Assembly (NCBI GenBank): GCA_029959665.1
Contig: JASCOI010000024.1
Coordinates: 1 to 34,225 of the forward strand
Origin: Microbacteriaceae bacterium PS02333
GTDB taxonomy: Bacteria; Actinomycetota; Actinomycetes; Actinomycetales; Microbacteriaceae
DNA: 34,225 nucleotides
Direction: 5' to 3'
The translations under genes were made by a program, and so were the position numbers. Below, piece by piece: positions 23,950 to 32,347 of this stretch. The notes below the pieces were generated by a model. It ran no database searches and was not told where the DNA came from. It worked only from the letters and a program-made list of their open reading frames with translations. How positions within the stretch are numbered: the first letter of the stretch is position 1; the number at the start of each line of letters is the position of its first letter.

Positions 23950-25973
23950 TGAACCGGATCGCACGTGTCAGCGGCCCAGCCGTGCTCGTGCTGGTCGCGT
24001 TCGTCGCGGTCCTCGTCGCGCTCGTGATCGGCGGGGGAGCGGACGCCGCGCTCATCGCCGATCCCGGTGCCGTCGTGCGGTTCGGGCTCCCGATCGCCCG
24101 GGTCTTCGTGGACCTGTCCGCCGCCGCCACGATCGGCGGACTCGCCCTCGCGACCGTCGGCCTCTCGCGCACCGCCCCCGAGTGGAACCGGGCGATCGAC
24201 GTCGCCGCTGCCTCGGCCGGCGTGTGGACGGTCGCCTCGGCCGTCACCACCTTCTTCACGTTCCTGAGCGTCGCCGGGTCGAAGGTCAGCCTCGACGAGC
24301 AGTTCGGGCAGTCGATGGGGGTCTTCCTCACCGGCACCGACCTCGGCCTCGCGTGGCTGGTCACCGTCCTCGTCGCCGCCGCGGTCACCGTGCTGTGCTT
24401 CGCCGTCCGGTCGCGGGGCATGGTCGCGCTCACCGCCGGCGTCTCGATGATCGGGCTCATCCCACTGGCGCAGCAGGGGCACGCCGCCGGCACGGCCAGT
24501 CACGACGCCGCCGTCACGGCCCTCGGGTTGCACCTCGTCGGTGCGGCGCTCTGGATCGGCGGGCTGCTCATGCTGGTGCTCGTCCGGGGTGTCGTCCCCG
24601 CCGATCGTCTGGCTCCGCTCGTCAGGCGGTACTCGAGCATCGCGCTCGGGTGCTTCGTGCTCGTCGCCGTGTCCGGGGTCGCCTCCGCGCAGATCCGGGT
24701 CGGCGCGCTGTCGAACCTGTTCACCCCGTACGGCGTCCTGATCCTCGTGAAGATCGGTGCGATCGTCGCCATGGGGGTGCTCGGCGCGGTGCAGCGCCGT
24801 CGCACGATCGTCGCGCTCGTGTCGACGCCGAGTCGCTCGCGCCCGTTCTGGCTCCTCGTCGTCGTGGAACTCGCGGTGATGGGTGTCGCGTCCGGGTTCG
24901 CCGCGGCGCTCGGGCGCACCGCCACCCCGGTGGACCAGATCGCGCTGAGCAAGACCACCAACCCGTCCCCGGCGGAGCTCCTCACCGACGACCTCCTCCC
25001 GCACGCCCCGGGCACCTGGGGCTGGCTGACGTCCTGGAACCTCGACCTGTTCTGGCTGATGGCCGCGGTGCTGCTCGCAGCGACGTACGTGGCCGGGGTC
25101 GTCCGCCTGCGCCGTCGGGGAGCGTCGTGGCCGGCCCGCCGTTCCGTGGCCGCAGCGATCGCGACCGTGTGCCTGGTCGTCGCGACCTCCGGCTCGCTGC
25201 ACGACTACGACCGCTTCCTGGTCTCCGCGAACGTCGGTGCGCACGTGCTCCTCGGGGTCGTCGTCCCCGGGCTCGTCTGGGCGTCGGCGCCCGTGCAGCT
25301 CATCCGCGCCGCGGTGCTGCCGCGTGACGACGACAGCACCGGTGTCCGGGAGTGGACGGACGTCATCGTGGACCACCCCGCCGCCCGGTACCTCGCGCAG
25401 CCGTTCCCCGCGTTCCTGCTGCTCGCCGGCATCTGGTGGGCCTTCTTCGGCACCCAGGCCCTGCGCTGGTCCACGAGCGACCCGACCGGACGCACCGTGA
25501 TCGACGCGGTGTTCCTGCTCGTCGGGCTCCTGGCACTCCCGACGCTCCTCACGCCGATCGCCGCTGGTGCCAGGACGCCGTCCTGGTCCGCGTTCCTCGT
25601 GCGTGCCGTCGGCGCGGTCGTCGTCGCCGCGGGGCTGGTGTCGCTCGGCATCGCGATGCAGGGCCCCCTCGGGCTGCTGCAGGCGTCGTGGTTCGGTGCG
25701 ATGGGTCGCACGTGGGGCCCCGACCCCCTGGTCGACCAGGCCAGGGGCGGTGTCGTGCTCGTCGTCGCCGGCGTCCTGCTGCTCGTGACGGTGCTCGTCG
25801 TCGGGCTCGTCCGGGTGCGGCGAGGTGGTGGGGGTGCTGGTCGGCCGCAGCACCCCGGAGCGGACACAGAACCGCGCACCGCCCCGGTTCGAGGTCCGGA
25901 ACACGGTTCAGTGCAGGCTGCGGACGACGACTTCGACGACGTCAGCGCGGACTCCGAGGCGAGCACCCCGTGA
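23949..25973 (+). CDS. Bifunctional CopD-like copper protein / CtaG-type cytochrome c oxidase assembly protein
   Basis: A 674-residue polytopic membrane protein. The N-terminal half (about 1-330) carries CopD-like helices, including GLHLVGAALWIGGLLMLVL near 195-215, the conserved His/Trp helix of CopD. The C-terminal half (about 350-630) is a caa3/CtaG-like domain, with WNLDLFWLMAAVLLAATYVAGV, GSLHDYDRFLVSANVGAHVLLG and LAGIWWAFFGTQALRW. These fusions are common in actinobacteria and are thought to move copper for oxidase assembly or tolerance. His and Met residues near the outer face would be the ligands, but were not placed. The last about 55 residues are a polar tail. GTG start chosen for the leaderless -10 box; the stop overlaps the helicase start. 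Confidence 0.9.
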   Translation: MNRIARVSGPAVLVLVAFVAVLVALVIGGGADAALIADPGAVVRFGLPIARVFVDLSAAATIGGLALATVGLSRTAPEWNRAIDVAAASAGVWTVASAVTTFFTFLSVAGSKVSLDEQFGQSMGVFLTGTDLGLAWLVTVLVAAAVTVLCFAVRSRGMVALTAGVSMIGLIPLAQQGHAAGTASHDAAVTALGLHLVGAALWIGGLLMLVLVRGVVPADRLAPLVRRYSSIALGCFVLVAVSGVASAQIRVGALSNLFTPYGVLILVKIGAIVAMGVLGAVQRRRTIVALVSTPSRSRPFWLLVVVELAVMGVASGFAAALGRTATPVDQIALSKTTNPSPAELLTDDLLPHAPGTWGWLTSWNLDLFWLMAAVLLAATYVAGVVRLRRRGASWPARRSVAAAIATVCLVVATSGSLHDYDRFLVSANVGAHVLLGVVVPGLVWASAPVQLIRAAVLPRDDDSTGVREWTDVIVDHPAARYLAQPFPAFLLLAGIWWAFFGTQALRWSTSDPTGRTVIDAVFLLVGLLALPTLLTPIAAGARTPSWSAFLVRAVGAVVVAAGLVSLGIAMQGPLGLLQASWFGAMGRTWGPDPLVDQARGGVVLVVAGVLLLVTVLVVGLVRVRRGGGGAGRPQHPGADTEPRTAPVRGPEHGSVQAADDDFDDVSADSEASTP

Positions 25974-27283
25974 GCGTCGAGCTCAGCGCCGAACAGCGGG
26001 CGGTCTTCGAGTACATCGAGTCCACGCGCGACCACGTGTTCATCACCGGCCGTGCGGGCACGGGCAAGTCCACGCTGCTGAACCACCTGGCGTGGAACAC
26101 CGAGAAGCAGGTCGTGATCTGCGCACCGACCGGGGTCGCCGCGCTCAACGTCGGCGGCCAGACGATCCACTCGTTGTTCCGGCTGCCGATCGGGCTCATC
26201 GCCGACGCCGAACTGCGACAGGGACCGGAGACCCGCAAGCTCCTCAACACGATGGACACCCTGGTCATCGACGAGGTCTCGATGGTCAACGCCGACCTGC
26301 TCGACGCGATGGACCGCTCGCTCCGCAAGGCCCGCGGGCGTCAGTTCGAGGCGTTCGGCGGGGTGCAGGTCGTCATGTTCGGCGATCCGTACCAGCTGCC
26401 CCCGGTCCCGGGTGACGCCGACGAGCGCGCCTACTTCACGGACCACTACCGGTCGTTGTGGTTCTTCGACGCGAAGGTCTGGCTCGAAGCCGAGCTCAAC
26501 ATCATCGAGCTCGCGACCGTGCACCGACAGCGGGACGACGCCTTCGCCGCGATGCTCACCGCGGTGCGGCACGGGCGGGTCACCGCGGACATCGCGAATC
26601 GCCTGAACGAAGCGGGAGCCCGGCCCGCGCCGGACGACGCCATCACGCTCGCCACCAGGAACGACACCGTCGCGAAGATCAACAAGGCCGCGCTCGACCG
26701 ACTGCCCGGCGCCACGAAGACCGCCAGAGCGGACGTCAACGGCGACTTCGGTGGGCGGAACTTCCCCGCGGACGAAGCCCTCGAGCTCAAGCCGGGGGCG
26801 CACGTGATGTTCCTCCGCAACGACCCGGACCAGCGCTGGGTGAACGGCACGCTCGGGATCGTGCAGACCATCCGCGACACCGTGTGGGTCGACGTCGACG
26901 GGGAGTCCTTCGAGGTGCAGCCGTCGGTGTGGGAGAAGTTCAAGTACTCCTACGACGCCGACAAGAAGGAACTGAAGAAGGACACCGTGGGGGAGTTCCA
27001 ACAGTTCCCCCTCCGCCTGGCCTGGGCGGTCACCATCCACAAGTCGCAGGGCAGCACCTACGACCGTGCCGTGGTGGACCTCGGCAACCGGGTGTTCAGC
27101 GCCGGGCAGACGTACGTCGCGCTGTCGCGGCTGACCTCGCTCGATGGGCTCTACCTGAGCCGACCGCTGCGCCCGCAGGACATCATCGTGGACCTCGACG
27201 TCCGGCGCTTCATGTCAGAGGCCCCGCGCATCGTCGCCACGCAGCTCGAGGCCCCGAAGGACACGAGCGCACCCGAGTCCTGA
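25970..27283 (+). CDS. Pif1-like ATP-dependent DNA helicase
   Basis: A 437-residue SF1B helicase-like ATPase of the Pif1/RecD2 group. Walker A GRAGTGKS (27-34), motif Ia APTGVAALNVGG, Walker B VIDEVSMVNADL (99-110), motif III GDPYQLPPV (138-146), motif V-like VTIHKSQGSTYD (354-365) and motif VI GQTYVALSRLTSLDGLYL (379-396) are all present. No nuclease or N-terminal extension. Pif1-like enzymes unwind 5'-3' and remove G-quadruplexes or protein blocks. The GTG start at 25970 overlaps the CopD/CtaG stop (GTGA), a surprising partner. The frame is open further upstream, but that is only the shadow of the previous gene. Confidence 0.9.
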   Translation: MSVELSAEQRAVFEYIESTRDHVFITGRAGTGKSTLLNHLAWNTEKQVVICAPTGVAALNVGGQTIHSLFRLPIGLIADAELRQGPETRKLLNTMDTLVIDEVSMVNADLLDAMDRSLRKARGRQFEAFGGVQVVMFGDPYQLPPVPGDADERAYFTDHYRSLWFFDAKVWLEAELNIIELATVHRQRDDAFAAMLTAVRHGRVTADIANRLNEAGARPAPDDAITLATRNDTVAKINKAALDRLPGATKTARADVNGDFGGRNFPADEALELKPGAHVMFLRNDPDQRWVNGTLGIVQTIRDTVWVDVDGESFEVQPSVWEKFKYSYDADKKELKKDTVGEFQQFPLRLAWAVTIHKSQGSTYDRAVVDLGNRVFSAGQTYVALSRLTSLDGLYLSRPLRPQDIIVDLDVRRFMSEAPRIVATQLEAPKDTSAPES

Positions 27284-27332
27284 CGCCGCCGCACTCCCGC
27301 GACCACCCCGCCCCGCCCCGCCCCGCACACGA

Positions 27333-27366
27333 CGACGCCCGCCTGCCGATCGGCAGACGGGCGTCG
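27333..27366. terminator. Bidirectional terminator between helicase and DUF4383 genes
   Basis: CGACGCCCG (27333-27341) pairs with CGGGCGTCG (27358-27366), continued after one mismatch by CTGCCG/CGGCAG with a 2-nt centre. It lies between convergent genes. Just upstream is a CCCCG pentanucleotide repeated four times (27306-27325). Confidence 0.75.
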
Positions 27367-27383
27367 CGGTGGCGCGGAACGCG

Positions 27384-27833
27384 TCAGGCGTTGGCCGAGG
27401 CGCGGAGCGCGCGGATGTTCTGCTTGTCGGCGCCGAGCGCGGTGAGCAGCAGCACCACGCCGACGATGGCGTTGAAGACGTTGTCGGCGGTGTTCAGCGC
27501 GAAGACGTTGGCCGAGGTGTTCACGAACACGAAGCCGTACGCCGCGAGCACGATCAGCACGATGCCCACGAGCAGGTTGACGTTGCGGGACCCGATCGTG
27601 TTGCCGAGTCCGACGATGAAGAGCGCCGCGGCGAGGATCGTCCACAGGAAGGCGAGTGCCGGGTTCACCTGGAAGGCGTTCCAGAGCATGCCGCCCGAGT
27701 CGCCGAAGAACGCGTGGCCACCGTCACCGGCGAAGAAGAAGCCCAGGACGCCCCAGATGAAGAGCAGGGTGCCGACGGTCAGCGCCAGCCCGCGGTTCGG
27801 CGATGCGGTGATGCTCGGTTCCTTGACGGCCAC
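27384..27833 (-). CDS. DUF4383-family membrane protein
   Basis: A 149-residue membrane protein with four predicted helices (about 13-35, 55-78, 86-106 and 120-138). The sequence NRGLALTVGTLLFIWGVLGFF near the start and FALNTADNVFNAIVGVVLLLTALG near the end are the usual DUF4383 pattern, with the NTADN motif. Function unknown; such proteins are common in actinobacterial envelopes. GTG start at 27833 is chosen because a GAGGAG ribosome site lies about 8 nt upstream and family sequence begins here. A longer in-frame ATG at 28145 would add about 104 low-complexity residues overlapping the PAP2 start and is rejected. Confidence 0.8.
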   Translation of the reverse strand: MAVKEPSITASPNRGLALTVGTLLFIWGVLGFFFAGDGGHAFFGDSGGMLWNAFQVNPALAFLWTILAAALFIVGLGNTIGSRNVNLLVGIVLIVLAAYGFVFVNTSANVFALNTADNVFNAIVGVVLLLTALGADKQNIRALRASANA

Positions 27834-28122
27834 TTCGGTCTCCTCTTCTTGCGCCACGAGACTCGTCGTGGCTGGATCCTGCGGCGCAGTACGCCCAGCG
27901 CGGGTGGGCACTGCCTGCCGCAACAGGCCGATCGGGCCCTGGCTCCCAGGTTTCGACCGGCCCGACAACGGTATCGTGTCGGACCCCGACCGACCCAATC
28001 GATCGGACCCCGACCGACCCTCTCGCACGGCCGACGATCCGCCCGAGCGACCGCCGGTCCGCAGCGCCGTGACGAGGCGCACCACCAGGCCCGCGACGAC
28101 GACCCCGAGGAGGACGATCCCC
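27834..28122. other. Divergent intergenic region with an 18-bp direct repeat
   Basis: The 289-nt gap between the DUF4383 and PAP2 genes contains TCGGACCCCGACCGACCC twice (27979-27996 and 28003-28020; period 24). A TATCGT at 27972-27977 could be a -10 box for the plus strand. The repeats may bind a regulator. No gene was identified here. Confidence 0.5.
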
Positions 28123-29037
28123 GTGACCCGCATGCCGGAGCGCACCGCGCCCGATCCGCGCGAGGACGGGCGCGGACCGAGCGTCTCGCGCCGGTTCCGG
28201 TGGGCTGTGCTGTCGGCTCTGGGGTTCGTGATCGTGCCTCTCGTCTACGCGGTCGCCGTGCTGACGCCGCTCGGGCAACGGGTCGAGGACTCTGCGCTCG
28301 GCGGGGTCCGGGAGACCGACCTGTTCGGGTCGGACACCGCACTCAACGTCATCTCGGTCCCGGTGATCCTGCTGCTGGTCGTGGTGATCGCCGCCGTCGC
28401 GTTCGCACGGAGGCGGCTCGCCGTCGGACTGGCGGCGGGTGTGGTGGTGCTCGCCTCGGCTGGCACCTCCACGCTCCTCAAGCGTATCGCCGTGCGCCCG
28501 GAGATCGCCGGGTCCACGACGCCGAACTCGTACCCGTCCGGTCACGCGACGATCGCGATGGCGGCGTTGTTCGCGGTCCTGATGGTCACGCCGCGTCGGT
28601 TCCGGCCGATCGTGCTGCTCCTCGGCGCCGCGTACGCGGTGTTCGTGGCGAACCAGACGGTGGTCTACGGCTGGCACCGGGTGAGCGACATCGTCGGCGC
28701 ATGTGCGGTCGCGTTGTTCTGGGTGGGGCTGGTCCGTGCCGTCGGACCACTCGTCGACCGTGGTGCGCGTGGAGACCGGGACGGCCGCCGGGGTCCTCGA
28801 CGTGTGGTGACGGCGGTGCTGCTGGTCTCGACGGGGGTGACGCTCGCCGTGGGGATCGCCGCGCTCGTGCTCGCGGTGACGAACGGCAGCGGACACGACC
28901 ACGACGCGATGCTCGTCGCGGGGCGGATGGCGTCGTCGGTGAGCGTGCTCCTCGCGGTGACCGCGGTGTGGCTCGCGGACGGTATGCACCACACGGCCCC
29001 CACGACGAACACCAAGGGGCTGCCCGCGCCCGTGTGA
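28123..29037 (+). CDS. PAP2-family phosphatase, membrane-bound
   Basis: A 304-residue PAP2-superfamily lipid phosphatase with about six or more helices. Motif two is NSYPSGHATIAMAAL and motif three is YGWHRVSDIVGACAVALFW, with the catalytic His residues. Motif one is LLKRIAVRPE, slightly degenerate from K-x6-RP. The family hydrolyses phosphatidate, undecaprenyl diphosphate or phosphatidylglycerol phosphate at the outer face; the substrate is not readable. The C-terminal part adds two helices (about 225-250 and 263-285). GTG at 28123 has AGGAGG 9 nt upstream (28108-28113); an ATG at 28132 is an alternative. Confidence 0.86.
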   Translation: MTRMPERTAPDPREDGRGPSVSRRFRWAVLSALGFVIVPLVYAVAVLTPLGQRVEDSALGGVRETDLFGSDTALNVISVPVILLLVVVIAAVAFARRRLAVGLAAGVVVLASAGTSTLLKRIAVRPEIAGSTTPNSYPSGHATIAMAALFAVLMVTPRRFRPIVLLLGAAYAVFVANQTVVYGWHRVSDIVGACAVALFWVGLVRAVGPLVDRGARGDRDGRRGPRRVVTAVLLVSTGVTLAVGIAALVLAVTNGSGHDHDAMLVAGRMASSVSVLLAVTAVWLADGMHHTAPTTNTKGLPAPV

Positions 29038-29090
29038 GCACGCCGTATTACAGCCGGGTAACGCGTCGGCCGGAGGCCGCGCTTTCCGAC

Positions 29091-29096
29091 TAGCGT
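29091..29096 (+). promoter_or_regulatory. -10 box for the surface-protein operon
   Basis: TAGCGT at 29091-29096 is a good TANNNT -10. Start near 29103 would give a leader of about 39 nt with GAGGGGA (29132-29138) before the ATG at 29142. A small CGGCC/GGCCG hairpin just upstream may end the PAP2 transcript. Confidence 0.5.
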
Positions 29097-29141
29097 TCCT
29101 CGTGTCAGCGGCGTCGGGACCCGCCGTGGACGAGGGGAAAC

Positions 29142-31427
29142 ATGCGGGCGCAGCACACCGTGGGGACGACACGTCGCCGCCAGCGGACGCTCGCCGCTGC
29201 GCTCGGAGTCGTCCTCGCGATCGCTGCCGTCGTCATCCCGAGCGCACCCGCGAACGCCATGACCCAGGTCGGCCCGGTGCCGTCCGGTGTGCCGGGCGCG
29301 CAGGTGGTGGCGACCGTCCAGAACCAGACCGGCGGCACCGGGAACTGGACGATCACCGCGCCGCCGCAGACCCGCATCACCGCCGCCGCGACCAAACCGG
29401 GGACCGGCCTCGCGCCCTTCACCTGCACGCCGTCCGCCGACGGCGCCTCCGCCGCGTGCGGGAACCTCTTCTGGGGAGCACCGAACACCGTCGACGTGCA
29501 GCTCGTGATCGACGCGGACGCGACGCTCGGCACGAAGACCGGCAGCTCCGCCATCGTCCCGGTCGATCCGGCCGCCCCGTACTCGATCACCGTCGTCGCG
29601 CCGGCGGCCCCCGGTGCCCCGACCGTCACCGCACCCGGCGACGGCAGCGAGTCAATCGCCGCCCAGCCGACGATCACCGGCACGAAGACGGCTGGGAACG
29701 CCGCAACCGTCACGCTCGACGACCGGGCACCCTGCACGATCCCGGCTGACGCCGCCACCACGTGGAGCTGCCCAGCGCCGAGCGAGCCGCTCACGGTCGG
29801 GGAGCACACGGTCACGGCGACGCAGACCGACCGGTTCGGCCAGGTCTCGCCGACGGCGACGAGCACGTTCACCGTCCTCGCACCAGCAGCCTTCTCGATC
29901 ACGCAGTCCGGCGCCGAACGGCTCATCCCCACACAACCGGCGACCCGCACCGTCACGATCGCGAACGGCGGCGACGGCGAAGCCCGCGGCGTCGTGTTCA
30001 CGGCGGACCTCGGCGGCTTCCCGGCGACGACGTGCCGAGTGGACAGCACCGCGGTCGACTGCGCAGCGCTCCCGAGCGGCGTCCCCGTCGGCACGATCGC
30101 CTCCGGCACATCCGCGACGGTGACGATCACCGGCGCCGCGCCGACGGGCACCGCCCCCGGCACGTCCTACCTGATCGCCGCGAGCGCCACGTCGACGACG
30201 GCGTCCGTCTCACCGGTCGACTCCGACGGCTCGCTCGAGGTCGTCGCACCGCCGGCTCCCGGCTTCACCCAGCCGGTCGCCGGCTCGTCGACGCCCGAGC
30301 GTCGACCCGGCATCTTCGGCAACGGCGCCGTCGGGGGCGGCCGGGTCACCGTGATGCTCGGCGAGACGGTGGTCTGCGCCGCGACCGCCGGCGAGGACGG
30401 CATCTGGTCGTGCACCGCGGACCAGCCGCTGCCGTACGGATCGGTGACACTCACCGCGACCGAGGCCTTCGGTGGCCTCACCTCTGCTGCTGGCTCACGC
30501 ACGTTCACGGTGCTCCGTCCGGTCGCCCCCACCCCGCCGGGAGGCTCGGTGCCACCGCCCAGCGCGGGCTCGGGTTCCACAAGTGGCGGCTCCACGGCCC
30601 CGACCGGCCCCGCAGGACCGGCCGGCGGCGGGAGCGCGGCAGGCGGCGGCGCCGGTGCCGGCTCCGGTAGCGGTTCCCCGAGTGGGAGCGCGCCCGCACC
30701 GTCCACTCCGGCTCCGTCTGCTCCGGCCCCGAGCACGCCCGGTTCGGGATCCGGCAGCGGCGACGGCGGCGGGACCGGTGGCGGCGGGACCGGTTCGGGG
30801 AACGGTGCGCTGCCGATGGACCTGCGCTTCGGCACGCAGCGGATCATGCCCGGCACCGCAGCCGACATGCGCGGCACCCTCGGCCCGAACGGCTCCGGCG
30901 CGACGGTCGCGATCACGTTCTCGGCCCGCATGAGCACCGGCATGGTCTACCGGAACGTCGACGTCGCGGTCGACGACGAGCCCGTCGACTGTTCGGTCGC
31001 GACGACGACGTTCTCGTGCATGATCCCGCTCGACCCCGGCAAGCAGGCCGACGTGGCGATCCGGGTGTTCGCCGACGCCGTGAACGCGCCGGACACCGCC
31101 GTGCAGCAGATCCAGGTGGCGTCGAACCGGTCGTCGCAGGCCAACGCGATGACGGTGACGACCGCGGTCGCGAAGGGCGAGACCGAGGCGTCCCAGCTCG
31201 CCGACCAGATCACCACGTTCAACGTCACCGAGTTCCCCGGCGCGATGGTGCCCCTCCTCGCGATGCTGCTCTTCGCGCTCGCCGCCACGGTGGCGGGCCG
31301 CCGGGCGACCGGCGGGAGCCCCACGGCCCCGGTGGCGACCGGCCCACCGACGGGAGCCGGCCCACCGGGCGGCACCACAGCCTCCAGTCCGATCCGACCT
31401 GACGACCAGTCCGGGAGCAACCGATGA
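29142..31427 (+). CDS. Large exported Ig-like-repeat surface protein with C-terminal membrane anchor
   Basis: A 761-residue cell-surface protein. The signal peptide has RRRQR and a hydrophobic core ending PSAPANA (cleavage near 39). Beta-rich domains follow: a DUF11/CARDB-like one with PATRTVTIANGGDGEARGVVF near 265-285, and bacterial Ig-like repeats beginning PGAPTVTAPGDGS (about 150) and PGFTQPVAGSSTPE (about 375), each with TITGTKTAGNAATVTL- or GNGAVGGGRVTVML-like strands. A Pro/Ser/Gly linker (about 465-560) resembles a wall-spanning region. A further beta domain (565-695) precedes one membrane helix (about 701-718) and a Pro/Gly-rich tail of about 43 residues. There is no LPXTG. Coupled by ATGA to the DUF4436 gene. 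Function unknown; adhesion or envelope structure is likely. Confidence 0.82.
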   Translation: MRAQHTVGTTRRRQRTLAAALGVVLAIAAVVIPSAPANAMTQVGPVPSGVPGAQVVATVQNQTGGTGNWTITAPPQTRITAAATKPGTGLAPFTCTPSADGASAACGNLFWGAPNTVDVQLVIDADATLGTKTGSSAIVPVDPAAPYSITVVAPAAPGAPTVTAPGDGSESIAAQPTITGTKTAGNAATVTLDDRAPCTIPADAATTWSCPAPSEPLTVGEHTVTATQTDRFGQVSPTATSTFTVLAPAAFSITQSGAERLIPTQPATRTVTIANGGDGEARGVVFTADLGGFPATTCRVDSTAVDCAALPSGVPVGTIASGTSATVTITGAAPTGTAPGTSYLIAASATSTTASVSPVDSDGSLEVVAPPAPGFTQPVAGSSTPERRPGIFGNGAVGGGRVTVMLGETVVCAATAGEDGIWSCTADQPLPYGSVTLTATEAFGGLTSAAGSRTFTVLRPVAPTPPGGSVPPPSAGSGSTSGGSTAPTGPAGPAGGGSAAGGGAGAGSGSGSPSGSAPAPSTPAPSAPAPSTPGSGSGSGDGGGTGGGGTGSGNGALPMDLRFGTQRIMPGTAADMRGTLGPNGSGATVAITFSARMSTGMVYRNVDVAVDDEPVDCSVATTTFSCMIPLDPGKQADVAIRVFADAVNAPDTAVQQIQVASNRSSQANAMTVTTAVAKGETEASQLADQITTFNVTEFPGAMVPLLAMLLFALAATVAGRRATGGSPTAPVATGPPTGAGPPGGTTASSPIRPDDQSGSNR

Positions 31428-32347
31428 CGCAGACGACCGAAGCCCCGCCGGAACGGCGCACCCGACGCAACCCCGCGCCGATCATCCTGCTGGTCGCGGT
31501 GGTGCTGCTGGCGGTGTACTACGTCGTGATCGGGCTCTCCGGAGCGCTGAAGACCACGACCACCGTGCCGGTGTCCGGCCCGAACGACCGGACCGGCAAC
31601 TACATGTCGCTGCGGATGAGCGTGCAGGACGTCGACCTGTCGAACCGGGTGATGCAGGCGAACGTGCTGCCGATCCCGCACGGGAACTTCGTCGGCGACA
31701 AGGCCGGTGAGATCTCGGAGCCGCTGCGCATCGAGGTGTCGAGCGGCGGTGTGACCACGAGTGTCGTGACGTTCCCCGGCCAGTCCGTGGTGGACGCGAC
31801 CTCGTTGACGCTGACGCTCGACCGCGGTGACACCTCGTACCCGTTCGACCAGCCGTTCGCGAACTTCCAGCTCAGCGTGCAGAACGACGACACCGGTCGA
31901 GCGGTGCCCTTCCAGGTCGACATGTCGAACTCCGCGCGGCCGTGGAACATGCAGGCCGAGCGCTCCGGTGCCGAGCAGCAGGACGGTCGCACGCTGGTCC
32001 CGATGCAGATCGACGGACACCGCGACGCGCTGAGCATCGTGATCGTGTCGTTCTACATCCTCGCCATCCTGTTCACGACGCTGATGGCGGTCGTCACGGT
32101 CGGCAGCGCGATCCTCCGACGGAAGCTGGAGTTCGCGAACGTGATCTGGCTGAGTGCGACGCTGCTGTCGTTCCCGGCGCTGCGGTCCGCGATGCCGGGT
32201 GCGCCGCCGATCGGGACGACGCTCGACTTCGTGTTCCTGTTCCCGTGTCTGGCGCTCGTCGCGATCATGTTCGTCTGGACCGGCGCGTACCTGCTGTGGC
32301 GGGAGTCGAAGGTGCTCCGCGGCCGGGTGATCGAGGACGACGCCTAG
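31424..32347 (+). CDS. DUF4436-family membrane protein
   Basis: A 307-residue membrane protein with one N-terminal helix (about 20-40), an extracytoplasmic beta-rich domain (about 50-195) and three C-terminal helices (about 203-227, 233-253 and 262-288). The C-terminal segment GAPPIGTTLDFVFLFPCLALV is characteristic of DUF4436 as I remember it. The function of the family is unknown. The ATG at 31424 overlaps the stop of the surface-protein gene (ATGA), so the two are likely made together and may form a complex. Its TAG stop lies in a CTAG shared with the stop of the convergent gene. Confidence 0.85.
   Translation: MTQTTEAPPERRTRRNPAPIILLVAVVLLAVYYVVIGLSGALKTTTTVPVSGPNDRTGNYMSLRMSVQDVDLSNRVMQANVLPIPHGNFVGDKAGEISEPLRIEVSSGGVTTSVVTFPGQSVVDATSLTLTLDRGDTSYPFDQPFANFQLSVQNDDTGRAVPFQVDMSNSARPWNMQAERSGAEQQDGRTLVPMQIDGHRDALSIVIVSFYILAILFTTLMAVVTVGSAILRRKLEFANVIWLSATLLSFPALRSAMPGAPPIGTTLDFVFLFPCLALVAIMFVWTGAYLLWRESKVLRGRVIEDDA

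Noticed and set aside
27306-27325. CCCCG pentanucleotide repeated four times as a phase-variable tract
   Set aside because: It is between convergent stop codons, outside any frame or promoter, so a switching role is unlikely.
27834-28145. An N-terminal extension of the DUF4383 protein up to 28145
   Set aside because: The extra residues are low complexity, overlap the start of the divergent PAP2 gene, and a GTG with a good ribosome site lies at the family start.
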